Positions 51,561 to 59,787 are shown, counted from the stretch's first letter. The stretch: DNA of 64,000 nucleotides from Comamonadaceae bacterium (GCA_027486755.1 JAIXOM010000009.1:1-64000), one strand, 5' to 3'. The notes: generated by a model from the letters alone, not told the origin. Made by a program: numbers and translations.

Positions 51561-51747
51561 GGCTCACATATCCTTGGAAAATCCTTGAGTCCCGCCCGCC
51601 AGGTTACTGGCGCTTCGGCGAGCGAGATAGCGAGGGTTAGGAAAGGGCGCTATCGTATTCGATCCCGCTATCGAGCTCAGCTTCATAACCGGGCCATTCT
51701 TTCGCAGAGGTGACCGAGAAAGGCTGCAGGCGCTGCGCCTGATCAGA

Positions 51748-51905
51748 GGCCGCATCGCGCCGGGGCGGCGCTCCCACAACTTTTGGAAAAAGGCTGGAGC
51801 CGCTGTAGGAGCCGCTGTGGGAGCTGCGCCCTCGCAGCGATGCGGCGGTGGATCAGACACCGCAGCCCCTTTGAAGGCCGCATCGCGCCGGGGCGGCGCT
51901 CCTAC
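51748..51905. repeat. cluster of three REP-like repeats in alternating orientation
   Basis: Unit A (51748-51780) begins GGCCGCATCGCGCCGGGGCG and ends GCTCCCACAAC. Unit C (51876-51905) is nearly identical and ends GCTCCTAC. Between them, unit B (51816-51846) begins TGTGGGAGCTGCGCC and ends GCAGCGATGCGGC, an inverted related copy; a further GCTGTAGGAGCC fragment precedes it. Each unit can form a hairpin. This is the GTGGGAGC-type element known from Pseudomonas and Xanthomonas. No RAYT transposase is in the window. The rest of 51561-51965 holds nothing else I recognise. Confidence 0.7.
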
Positions 51906-51965
51906 TCCCTATGCCACTGCATATGCCACGCATGACGCCATCGGCGGCCACGGAAGCCTCTGACC

Positions 51966-52736
51966 TCAGTACTTTTCTGCCAGCAGGCCCATGCCGGGCA
52001 GGGGGTCTTTGATGCCCAGCCTGCGCATGGCCAGCCAGTAGGTGGCGACGTTGACGCCGATCAGGGGTTTGCCCAGGTGGGTTTCGATCTGCGGGGTCAG
52101 GGCTGAGACGGGCAGGTTGGTGCCGACGTGGATAAGTGCGTCGGCGTCGGGGTGGTTGGCCGCCTCGAAGCCTTGCATGATCTGCTCGCTGGTAAAGCGG
52201 GCCACTGCGGTCGGGCCGGTGGACTTCAGGCCGTGGGTGCTCACCACCTCGTAGCCGCAGGCGGTGAAGAAGGCGGCGATCATCTCGTCGGCCGGTGGCC
52301 AGTAGGGTGTGAGGATGGCAATGCGCTGGGGCTTGCCTATGGCTTCGAGCCCGGCCAGCACCGCACGCGAGGGGGTGATGAAGGGAATGCCGCAGAGCTT
52401 TTCCAGCCGCTGCTCTTCGGCCAGGGCCTGCTCGGCATCGCCGCGAAAGGAGTGGATGGAGTGGCCGTGCGCCACCACATGCGGCTCGCACAAGAGCACC
52501 AGCTCCAGCGCTTCTTCCAGCTCGCCTTTTTCGGTCTCCAGGGCGCGCTTGTAGGCGGCCTGGTCGTCATAGGGCCGGGGTGGCAGGCGCATGCGGGTGA
52601 CGTGGTTGGTCACGCCGGGCGGCCGCATGGCTTCCATTTCGGGCTGAACGATGGTGTTGGTGGCCGGAACCACCACCGCCACCTTGGCGCGGCTGGCCAG
52701 GGTGTCGGTGCTCGGTGTACGGGTTTGCAGGCTCAT
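51966..52736 (-). CDS. Asp/Glu racemase-fold protein (maleate isomerase/arylmalonate decarboxylase-like)
   Basis: A 256-residue protein from the ATG at 52736. It has the ALTPYWPPADEMIAAFF-type region (residues about 141-157) and PDADALIHVGTNLPVSALTP near 196-215, the fold of maleate cis-trans isomerases, arylmalonate decarboxylases and hydantoin racemases. The two catalytic Cys positions are occupied by His92 (AHGHSIHSF) and Gly205 (HVGTN). It is the last gene of the catabolic cluster. The reaction is not predictable: isomerase, racemase and decarboxylase are all possible. Confidence 0.8.
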   Translation of the reverse strand: MSLQTRTPSTDTLASRAKVAVVVPATNTIVQPEMEAMRPPGVTNHVTRMRLPPRPYDDQAAYKRALETEKGELEEALELVLLCEPHVVAHGHSIHSFRGDAEQALAEEQRLEKLCGIPFITPSRAVLAGLEAIGKPQRIAILTPYWPPADEMIAAFFTACGYEVVSTHGLKSTGPTAVARFTSEQIMQGFEAANHPDADALIHVGTNLPVSALTPQIETHLGKPLIGVNVATYWLAMRRLGIKDPLPGMGLLAEKY

Positions 52737-52789
52737 GGGGACTCCCTCCGGGCCGCGCAGCACGCTTGGCCGCGCGGCATTGAACGTGT

Positions 52790-53773
52790 TTACTCGACCT
52801 TCAAATTGCTGGCGCGGGCCGCCTCGGACCAGGTGGCCAGATCGGCTTTGAGCGTGTCGGCAAACTGCGCGGGCGTATCGCCAATGGGGTCGACCCCCAT
52901 CTGCTGCAGGCGGGCGACCGCATCGCTTTGGCCCACCATGTCCTTGACCGCAGCGGCGATGCGGTTGACCACTGCGGCAGGTGTGCCGGCCGGGGCCACC
53001 AGGCCGTTCCAGGTCAGGGTCTTGAAGCCGGCAAAGCCCGATTCGGCCACGGTGGGCACATCGGGCAGTTGCTTGGCGCGCTGCAAGCTGGAGACGCCGA
53101 TGATGCGAATCTGACCCCCCGCAGCATGCGGTGCCAGTTCGGACAGGTTGCCGAAATACATCTGCACCTGGCCGCCGAGCAGGTCGGTCACCGCCGGGCT
53201 GCCGCCTTTGTAGCTGACATGGGCGATGTCCAGATTGGCGCGCTTGGCAAACAGCGCCGCCGACAGGTGCGAGACGGTGCCCGAGCCGCCCGAGGCGTAG
53301 TTGAATTTGCCCGGGTTCTTGCGGATGAAGTCAGCAAACTCACGCACATTGTTGGCTGGCACCGATTTGTGCACCGCCATCACGAAGGGGTTGCTGCCGA
53401 CGATGCTGATGGGCACAAAGTCGCGCAGCGGGTCGAAGTTGGTCTTGCTGATCGCCGGCAAGATGGCCAGCACCGGCATGGCGGCCATCATCAGGGTGTA
53501 GCCGTCGGGCGCCGCCTTGACCAGCGCGTCGGCCGCAATCGCCCCATTGCCGCCGGCGCGGTTTTCAACCACCACGCTCTGGCCCAAGCTCTGGCTCAGA
53601 CGCTCGGCGGTCAGGCGTGCAATGCCGTCGGTATTGCCGCCGGGTGGAAAAGGCACGATCAGTCGGATGGGGCGCTGCGGCCAGTTGCTCTGAGCCTGGC
53701 TGGGCAGGGCCGCGCACAGGCCGGCGCTCGCAATCAGGGACAAGAAAATACGGCGGGGGATGCGAGTCTTCAT
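52790..53773 (-). CDS. Bug/TctC-family periplasmic solute-binding protein
   Basis: A 327-residue secreted binding protein with signal peptide RRIFLSLIASAGLCAALPSQ, cleaved near residue 27. The mature N-terminus SNWPQRPIRLIVPFPPGGNT has the Bug ligand loop. It is the third Bug receptor in the window and is embedded between the monooxygenase (42 bases before) and the racemase-fold gene (53 bases after). No TctA/TctB permease is nearby, so the ligand may instead be passed on or sensed. Confidence 0.9.
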   Translation of the reverse strand: MKTRIPRRIFLSLIASAGLCAALPSQAQSNWPQRPIRLIVPFPPGGNTDGIARLTAERLSQSLGQSVVVENRAGGNGAIAADALVKAAPDGYTLMMAAMPVLAILPAISKTNFDPLRDFVPISIVGSNPFVMAVHKSVPANNVREFADFIRKNPGKFNYASGGSGTVSHLSAALFAKRANLDIAHVSYKGGSPAVTDLLGGQVQMYFGNLSELAPHAAGGQIRIIGVSSLQRAKQLPDVPTVAESGFAGFKTLTWNGLVAPAGTPAAVVNRIAAAVKDMVGQSDAVARLQQMGVDPIGDTPAQFADTLKADLATWSEAARASNLKVE

Positions 53774-53815
53774 ACAAGCTCCAAGGGGTTAAGAGGATCT
53801 GCGCGGCTTTGGTGT

Positions 53816-55042
53816 TCAGGTGACCGCGTTGGCGCGGGCGATGCTGTTGATCATGGACGACATCAGCAAATAGGCCCTGGCCTTGACCGGATCGGCCACC
53901 GCCTGGCGCAGCTCTTCAAAGCGCGCCAGCCGGGTGGGCAGGTCTTTTTCTTCCAGGTTCTTCTTGTTCTTGACCGAGAGGTTCTGCACATATTCCATGG
54001 CCACGGTGCGACGCTGGCGGTCATAGAGGTCGAGCAGATCGGCGCTGGCCTGGCCGTGATAGACGCGTGCGAGCTTGTCGCCCAGGTTGACCGCGTCGTG
54101 GATGCCGCTGTTCAAACCAAAGCCGCCCAGTGGGTTGTTGACGTGGGCCGAGTCGCCCGCCAGCAGCACCCGGCCGGCGCGAAAGCAATTGGCCACCCGC
54201 TGATGCACCCGGTAAACGCTCTGGTGCACGATGGGGTAGGTATTGCCCGAGGGCGCGCCGATGATGCGGTTGATGGCATGGTGGGCAAAGGCCGGGGCTA
54301 GCACTTCTTCGTCGCTGATCTCATCGGTCACTGGCAGGGTCATGCGCCACAGACCGGGCGGGCCTGCGTCGGGCATGCGAAAGAAGGCCAGCCATTGCTC
54401 GGGGTCGCTGATGTAGGCGTTGTCCGCATAGCCCAGGGGCTCGAAGTCAAAGGTCGTGCTCACCACGGTGTAGCGCTCGGGCCAGGTGTAGCCGTCAAAC
54501 GCAATGTCGGCGCTCTTGCGCACCGGGCTGCGCCCGCCGTCGGCGCCGATCAGGTAGCGGCCCTTGATCTGCACCTCGCCCTGTGCGGTGCGCGCAGTGG
54601 CCAGCACCTGCTCATCGCTTTGCGTGAGCGAGATGAACTCATGCGAGAACAGCACCTGCGCGTGGCTATAGGCCTTGAGCTTGGCCAGCAAGATGGGGGT
54701 CAGCCTGTGCTGCTCCAAATGCAGGCGGAAGGGGTAGGGCGTGTCGTTCTTGAGCAGGTCCAGGTCCCACTGGGCGATCAGGCCGTATTCGCGGTCGCGG
54801 GCTTGCCAGTAGCGCACTTTGATGCCGGTCTCGAGCATCGCATCGGCCACGCCTTCGGGCTGCAGCATTTCCAGGGTGGGCGGGTGGAAGGTGCCGGCGC
54901 GCAAATCCAGCGTAGTGCCCGGCTCGGTTTCGAGCACCGTCACCGGCACCTGCCGGCGGGCCAGCTCAAGCGCGCACAAAAGGCCCACCGGGCCGGCGCC
55001 GACGACGATCACGGGATCTAGAGAAGCGGTTTTTACAGTCAT
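53816..55042 (-). CDS. FAD-dependent monooxygenase (class A aromatic hydroxylase)
   Basis: A 408-residue flavoprotein. VIVVGAGPVGLLCALELARR (residues 11-30) is the FAD Rossmann motif, DGGRSPVR near 151 the second motif and GRVLLAGDSAHVNNPLGGFG near 273-292 the ribityl-binding GD motif. It belongs to the p-hydroxybenzoate-hydroxylase class of NAD(P)H-dependent ring hydroxylases. It is four bases after the CitE-like gene. An in-frame start 15 codons upstream overlaps that gene and is not preferred. Confidence 0.9.
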   Translation of the reverse strand: MTVKTASLDPVIVVGAGPVGLLCALELARRQVPVTVLETEPGTTLDLRAGTFHPPTLEMLQPEGVADAMLETGIKVRYWQARDREYGLIAQWDLDLLKNDTPYPFRLHLEQHRLTPILLAKLKAYSHAQVLFSHEFISLTQSDEQVLATARTAQGEVQIKGRYLIGADGGRSPVRKSADIAFDGYTWPERYTVVSTTFDFEPLGYADNAYISDPEQWLAFFRMPDAGPPGLWRMTLPVTDEISDEEVLAPAFAHHAINRIIGAPSGNTYPIVHQSVYRVHQRVANCFRAGRVLLAGDSAHVNNPLGGFGLNSGIHDAVNLGDKLARVYHGQASADLLDLYDRQRRTVAMEYVQNLSVKNKKNLEEKDLPTRLARFEELRQAVADPVKARAYLLMSSMINSIARANAVT

Positions 55043-55046
55043 ATCT

Positions 55047-55862
55047 TTACGCAATCTGGCGGGCCAGAATCTGGCGGGCGCGCTCAATCACTGGGCGGTC
55101 GATCATTTGGCCATTCACGCGCTGCGCGCCACTGCCCTGATCGGCCGCAGCCATCACCGTCTGTGCCCATTGCAGCTGCGCGGGTGAAGGGGCAAAGCCC
55201 TCGTGGGTGGGCGCAATTTGCGCCGGGTGTATGCACAGCTTGGCGCCAAAGCCGTGGCGGGCGGCGCGCGCTGCGTCTTCGCGCACCGGTCCGGTCTGGT
55301 CAAGCACAAAGCTCACGCCGTCCATCGGCGCGGGCAGGCCGCAAGCGGCGCTGTGCAGCACCATGGCTTGGCGGGCATGGCTGAGGCTGTCCCAGCTGTC
55401 CTCGCAGCCCAGGTCGCGTGACAGGTCGGCCGAGCCAAAAGCCATGCGGTGCAGCCCAGGGTGACTGCCGATGTCGGCCAGCCGGGCGATGCCGCGGGCC
55501 GACTCGACCAGCGCGATCAGCGGCAAGGCTGTGAGTGCCTGTACCTGAGCCAGGTCTTGCTGGCTCTCTGTTTTGGGCAGCATCACGCCGGCCAGTTGCG
55601 CGCCAGACTGGGCTACCAACGCCATGTCGTCGGCAAACCAGGGCGTGCCCAAGGCGTTGATGCGCAGCCAGGGCTTGGTGGCGCTGCCCGCGCTATGCAG
55701 GTGCTGGGCCAGCTGGGCCCTGGCCTCGGCCTTGTGCGCCGGATCGACCGCGTCTTCCAGGTCGACGATCACCGCTTGCGCGCCAGCGGCCAGCGCCTTG
55801 GCGATGCGCTCGCAGCGCGAAGCAGGAACAAACAGGTAGCTGACCGGCAGATCGGGCTTCAC
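55047..55862 (-). CDS. CitE-like HpcH/HpaI-fold lyase
   Basis: A 271-residue TIM-barrel Mg-dependent lyase starting from GTG, MKPDLPVSYLFVPASRCERI. AVIVDLEDAVDPAHKAEARA (residues 35-54) and LIALVESARGIARLADIGSH near 134-153 are the CitE/malyl-CoA/citramalyl-CoA lyase motifs. Given the mesaconyl-C4-CoA hydratase-like gene before it, an (S)-citramalyl-CoA lyase giving acetyl-CoA and pyruvate is a reasonable guess. Its GTGA start overlaps the previous stop by four bases. Confidence 0.87.
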   Translation of the reverse strand: MKPDLPVSYLFVPASRCERIAKALAAGAQAVIVDLEDAVDPAHKAEARAQLAQHLHSAGSATKPWLRINALGTPWFADDMALVAQSGAQLAGVMLPKTESQQDLAQVQALTALPLIALVESARGIARLADIGSHPGLHRMAFGSADLSRDLGCEDSWDSLSHARQAMVLHSAACGLPAPMDGVSFVLDQTGPVREDAARAARHGFGAKLCIHPAQIAPTHEGFAPSPAQLQWAQTVMAAADQGSGAQRVNGQMIDRPVIERARQILARQIA

Positions 55863-56752
55863 CGCAGCGTGACCCTTCCGTCCACACCGACCTGGCCGAT
55901 GTTGTTGGTGGTCCAGACTGCCAGGCCATCGCCCTCGGCGCTGCAGTGCAGGTGAAAGCCGCTGAGGTCGAAGGTCGGCTTGAGGGCGCGAAACTCAAAA
56001 CTGGCGAGCGCCCGGCCAGGCGCCACTTGGGTCTGCACCAAATGCAGCAGCAAGGTGGCCAGCAAGGGGCCGTGCACCACCAGGCCGGGATAGCCTTCGA
56101 CCTGGCGGCAATAGTCGGCGTCGTAATGGATCCGGTGCCCATTGAAGGTGGCGGCCGAGTAGCGAAACAGGGCGACCGAGTCGGCCGTCCAGGGCAAGAC
56201 CGTCTGGCCCTGGCGCTCAAAGGCGTGGCTGCCGGCACGCACCTGCTCGCCCAGCAAGCGCAGGGCTTCGGTCTCGGCGGCGCTGGCCCATTCGCGGTAG
56301 ACGATGTCGTGCTCTTCTTCCAGAATCAAGCCGCCCGCGTCGCTGTAGCGGTGGGCGACGGTGACAAACACCATCTCACCGCTGCGTCCGCTTTTCTGGC
56401 TGACCTTGATGATCTCCGAGGCTTTGTTGATCTGCATGCCCGCTTCAAAGTCACGGTGCCAGTGCAGTCGGCTGCCGGCCCACATGCGCCGGGGCAGTTG
56501 CACCGGCGGTAGAAAGTCGCCGCGCTCAGGGTGGCCGTCAGCGCCGAGCTTGTCCTGCCCCTCCAGCGGGTTGAAGTAGAGCCAGTGCCAGCCGGCCGGC
56601 AGCGGCCCGCCCTGCATAGGGTCGCGCATGCGCGGCGCATCGTTCATCAAGGCGGCCATCTGCCGCAGAGGCACGGCGCTGATGGCTTCGCTGACGGTCT
56701 GTGTGCGGCCGATCCAGTCCTGCAGATCGGGCGTAGCGGGTGTGGCGTTCAT
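55859..56752 (-). CDS. mesaconyl-C4-CoA hydratase-like FAS1-type dehydratase
   Basis: A 297-residue double-hotdog protein. The N-terminal FAS1-like dehydratase domain includes GRTQTVSEAISAVPLRQMAA (residues 15-34) and WHWLYFNPLEGQDKLGADGH near 56-75. The second half has GHRIHYDADYCRQVEGYPGL near 205-224, the MaoC-type end. It resembles the mesaconyl-C4-CoA hydratase of the 3-hydroxypropionate bicycle and itaconyl-CoA hydratases. It hydrates an unsaturated C5 or similar CoA ester. It overlaps the CitE-like gene. Confidence 0.85.
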   Translation of the reverse strand: MNATPATPDLQDWIGRTQTVSEAISAVPLRQMAALMNDAPRMRDPMQGGPLPAGWHWLYFNPLEGQDKLGADGHPERGDFLPPVQLPRRMWAGSRLHWHRDFEAGMQINKASEIIKVSQKSGRSGEMVFVTVAHRYSDAGGLILEEEHDIVYREWASAAETEALRLLGEQVRAGSHAFERQGQTVLPWTADSVALFRYSAATFNGHRIHYDADYCRQVEGYPGLVVHGPLLATLLLHLVQTQVAPGRALASFEFRALKPTFDLSGFHLHCSAEGDGLAVWTTNNIGQVGVDGRVTLR

Positions 56753-56773
56753 GGGTGTTGTGCTGCCTGGCGC

Positions 56774-57928
56774 TCAGTACGAGCGCGGCATGCCCAGCAC
56801 ATGCTCGCCGATGTACGAAAGAATCATGTTGGTCGAAATCGGCGCCACCTGGTAGAGCCGGGTCTCGCGGAATTTGCGCTCGATGTCGTACTCGGCAGCA
56901 AAGCCAAAGCCGCCGTGCGTCTGCAGGCAAACGTTGGCTGCCTCCCAGGAGGCATCAGCGGCCAGCAGCTTGGACATATTGGCTTCGGAGCCACAGGGCA
57001 GGCCGGCGTCGAAGAGCTCGCAGGCGCGCCAGCGCATCAGGCTGGCGGCTTCCACATTCACATGGGCGCGGGCGATCGGGAATTGCACACCCTGGTTCTT
57101 GCCTATGGGCCGGTCAAACACCACCCGCTCCTGCGCGTACGACTTGGCGCGGTCGACAAACCAGTGGCCGTCGCCTATGCATTCAGCGGCGATCAAAATC
57201 CGCTCGGCGTTCAGGCCATCCAGAATGTATTTGAGCCCCTTGCCTTCGTCACCGATGCGGTTTTCCACCGGAATTTCCAAGTTGTCGATGAAGATCTCGT
57301 TGGTCTCGTGGTTGACCATGTTACGGATCGGGCGCACGGTGATGCTCTTGCCCACCGCCTCGCGCAGATCGACCAGGAAGACCGACAGGCCTTCGCTTTT
57401 CTTCTGCACCTCGGCCAGCGGCGTGGTGCGCGCCAGCAGCAGCATGTAGTCCGAGTGCTGCAGGCGCGAGGTCCAGACCTTCTGGCCATTGACCACGTAG
57501 CGGTCGCCCTTGAGAACCGCGGTGGTCTTGAGCTTGGTGGTGTCGCTGCCGGTGGTCGGCTCGGTCACCGCCATGGACTGCATGCGGATCTGGCCGCTGG
57601 CAATGCGCGGCAGCAGATCGTCCTTTTGCTTCTGCGAGCCGTGGCGCACCACGCAGCCCATCACATACATCTGGCCGTGGCAGGCGCCGGAGTTGCCGCC
57701 GGCGCGGTTGATCTCTTCCATCACCACACTGGCCTCTGTGAGCGACAGGCCCGAGCCGCCGTATTCCTCGGGGATCAGGCCCGAGAGCCAGCCGGCTTCA
57801 GTGAGCGCAGTGACGAATTTTTCGGGGAAGGCGCGGGCCTCGTCCACCTCTTGCCAGTAGCGCGAATCGAACTGGCTGACGACCTGCCGCACGCCTTCGC
57901 GCAGCTCTGGGAATTCATAGGATTGCAT
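56774..57928 (-). CDS. acyl-CoA dehydrogenase
   Basis: A 384-residue flavoprotein starting MQSYEFPELREGVRQVVSQF. The FAD motif AVTEPTTGSDTTKLKT is at residues 120-135. As in the other acyl-CoA dehydrogenase of the window, the YEGT motif with the usual catalytic Glu is absent (QVAPIS). Glu242 in LNAERIL is the likely base, as in isovaleryl-CoA dehydrogenase. It is 21 bases before the hydratase gene and could form the unsaturated CoA ester it uses. Confidence 0.9.
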   Translation of the reverse strand: MQSYEFPELREGVRQVVSQFDSRYWQEVDEARAFPEKFVTALTEAGWLSGLIPEEYGGSGLSLTEASVVMEEINRAGGNSGACHGQMYVMGCVVRHGSQKQKDDLLPRIASGQIRMQSMAVTEPTTGSDTTKLKTTAVLKGDRYVVNGQKVWTSRLQHSDYMLLLARTTPLAEVQKKSEGLSVFLVDLREAVGKSITVRPIRNMVNHETNEIFIDNLEIPVENRIGDEGKGLKYILDGLNAERILIAAECIGDGHWFVDRAKSYAQERVVFDRPIGKNQGVQFPIARAHVNVEAASLMRWRACELFDAGLPCGSEANMSKLLAADASWEAANVCLQTHGGFGFAAEYDIERKFRETRLYQVAPISTNMILSYIGEHVLGMPRSY

Positions 57929-57932
57929 GGCT

Positions 57933-58715
57933 TTACTGCGCAGATGTAGCGAACATCTGCCCCCCTTCTACGTTGATGATGGAGCCGCTGAGGTAGCTGC
58001 ACAGCGGCGATGAACAGAACACGGCCAGGTCGGCAATTTCGCGCGGCTCGGCCAGCCGGCCCAGCGGGTAGCGGCCGGTCAACTCGCGCCAGCGCTGCGC
58101 GTCTCCGAGCAGCTTGGTGGCCTGCTGCTCGAGCAGGCCCTGCATGCGGTCGCTGCGGGTGGGCGCCGGGTTGATGCCGAACACCCGCACGCCTTTTTTC
58201 AGGCTGTCGCCGCCAATGGCGTTGGTAAAGGCCATCAGCGCGGCATTGCCGGTGGAGCCGCAGATGTAGTCGGCCCGCGGCATGGCGCCGGCCAGGCCAA
58301 TGATGTTGCAGATGACGCCCGCGCCGCGGGCCTCCATCTGGGGCAGGAAGACCCGCGTCATGTTGATATAGCCCAGCACCTTGAGCTCCCAGGCCTGGCG
58401 CCAGCGCGCCTCGTTCACAGCCTGGATGTCGCCGCCGGGTATGGCGCCGGCGTTGTTGACCAGGATGTCGACCTCGCCGACTTGCTGGGCCAGCGCCTCG
58501 GAGGAGCCAGACACCGACAGGTCGAGCAGCACCGATTCAGGCGCGCTGTGACCGGCCTGGGCGAAGGCGGCCAGCGCCTTGTCCAGATTGCCCTGCTCGC
58601 GCGCCACCAAAATAGGGCGCGCGCCTTCGCGGGCAAAGGCCAGCGCGATCGTCAGGCCGATGCCGCGCGAGCCTCCGGTGACCAGCACCCGTTGGCCCTT
58701 GAGTTGCAAATCCAT
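57933..58715 (-). CDS. short-chain dehydrogenase-like protein lacking the catalytic lysine
   Basis: A 260-residue Rossmann protein. TGGSRGIG (residues 13-20) and the NNAG at 87-90 are normal for the SDR family. The catalytic segment reads DYICGSTGNAALMAF: Tyr150 is present but position 154, normally Lys of the YxxxK pair, is Ser. A different proton relay, a bound-substrate role or loss of activity are possible. It is four bases before the acyl-CoA dehydrogenase and 27 bases after the deacetylase-like gene. Confidence 0.85.
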   Translation of the reverse strand: MDLQLKGQRVLVTGGSRGIGLTIALAFAREGARPILVAREQGNLDKALAAFAQAGHSAPESVLLDLSVSGSSEALAQQVGEVDILVNNAGAIPGGDIQAVNEARWRQAWELKVLGYINMTRVFLPQMEARGAGVICNIIGLAGAMPRADYICGSTGNAALMAFTNAIGGDSLKKGVRVFGINPAPTRSDRMQGLLEQQATKLLGDAQRWRELTGRYPLGRLAEPREIADLAVFCSSPLCSYLSGSIINVEGGQMFATSAQ

Positions 58716-58742
58716 GAATGTCCTTATTGAAGCGAAAAAAGC

Positions 58743-59621
58743 TCAGCGCTGGGGCGCTGGCACCTGGGCGGTGTACCAGTCGGCAATCTGGCTGCCGGTC
58801 ATGAAGCCCACTTGTGGTGACTTCATCAAGAGGTCCAGCATGCGTTCCAAGTATTCAAAACGGTGCGGCACACCGATGAGGTGCGGGTGCAGGCCGATGG
58901 CCAGCACCCGGGGGTGCTTGGGCGCCTCGCGCTCGAACAGGCGCAGCGTGTTTTCCAGCCGCAGGTACATCTCGGGTGAGCTGTGCTTTTCGATGGCGTA
59001 GATGATGGAGTCGTTGACTTCGACGTTGTAGGGCACAGACAACAAGGGGCCTTCGCGGGTGCTCATCCAGCGTGGCACGTCGTCGACCACCCAGTCGCAC
59101 ACATAGTCCACGCCCTGGCGCTTGAGGATTTCGGGGGTGTCGAAAGACTCGCGCAGGCCGGGGCTGAGCCAGCCGCGCGGGCGGGCGCCGGTCAAGCCCT
59201 GGATCATGTCCAGCGCTGTGACGATCAGCGCCTCTTCGCCATCGGCATGGTTGAGCGCCTTTTGGTGCACGCCGTGGCCGATGAACTCCCAACCGGCCTC
59301 ATGCATGGCCTGGGCAGCGCGCGGATAGGCCTGGATCACCCCGGCATTGAAGCTGGTCGATGCGGGCAGGCCGCGCGACTGTATGGCCTCGATGATGCGC
59401 GGCAGGCCCGCGCGCATGCCGTAGTCGGCCCAGCTGAAGTTGGGCACATCGGGGATGGTTTCCTTGCCGTGCGGCGGCGTGATGATGGTGCGCGGCATCG
59501 AGGCCTCGAACTGCCAGTGCTCCACATTGACCACCAGGTGCACCAGTATGGACTTGTCGCCAGCGGGCTTGAGGGCCGGACCATCGTTGGAAAAAGCATA
59601 GGGGATGCGCGGGTTAGCCAT
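58743..59621 (-). CDS. NodB-fold (polysaccharide deacetylase/PuuE-like) amidohydrolase
   Basis: A 292-residue protein with the NodB homology domain. HLVVNVEHWQFEASMP near residues 28-43 replaces the usual D-D metal pair by an E-H pair at 34-35, as in the PuuE-type allantoinases. FIGHGVHQK (113-121, His116 and His119) and LHPHLIGVPHRF near 249-260 complete the site. No signal peptide is seen, so it is likely cytosolic and acts on a small cyclic or linear amide rather than chitin. It is the first gene of the cluster. Confidence 0.83.
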   Translation of the reverse strand: MANPRIPYAFSNDGPALKPAGDKSILVHLVVNVEHWQFEASMPRTIITPPHGKETIPDVPNFSWADYGMRAGLPRIIEAIQSRGLPASTSFNAGVIQAYPRAAQAMHEAGWEFIGHGVHQKALNHADGEEALIVTALDMIQGLTGARPRGWLSPGLRESFDTPEILKRQGVDYVCDWVVDDVPRWMSTREGPLLSVPYNVEVNDSIIYAIEKHSSPEMYLRLENTLRLFEREAPKHPRVLAIGLHPHLIGVPHRFEYLERMLDLLMKSPQVGFMTGSQIADWYTAQVPAPQR

Positions 59622-59640
59622 AGGTCACGCCATTATTCGT

Positions 59641-59650
59641 TTGTACACAA
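59641..59650. promoter_or_regulatory. TTGT-N2-ACAA operator-like site
   Basis: TTGTACACAA is an inverted repeat of TTGT and ACAA around two bases. It lies 20 bases before the start of the deacetylase-like gene, just upstream of an AATAAT -10-like box on that strand, and on the other side it is 180 bases before the ABC binding-protein gene. Sites of this form are bound by FadR/VanR-type GntR regulators, but no GntR gene is in the window. Confidence 0.35.
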
Positions 59651-59661
59651 TCGATCTTAGA

Positions 59662-59699
59662 GCTGCCCGCCGGCGGGCAGCCCTGCCCTGTCCAGGGCT
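59662..59699. promoter_or_regulatory. overlapping hairpins in the ABC binding-protein leader
   Basis: GCTGCCCGCC-GGCGGGCAGC (59662-59681) is a perfect 20-base palindrome. It shares its last three bases with a second hairpin, AGCCCTG-N7-CAGGGCT (59679-59699). The two cannot form fully at once. They are in the transcribed leader of the plus-strand gene if transcription starts near 59650 and could be parts of an RNA switch. Confidence 0.4.
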
Positions 59700-59787
59700 G
59701 GAGCGCTGCTTGGGGGTATTGCCCAGTCCGCAGGACACGACAGACGGGCGCAGGCAGACTACGGCCCGAGCGCGGTCCATACAGGTC

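Noticed and set aside
51564-51860. Possible toxin gene upstream of the truncated antitoxin
   Set aside because: No frame shows the HI1419/Gp49-like toxin core, and the far end overlaps the REP-like repeats.
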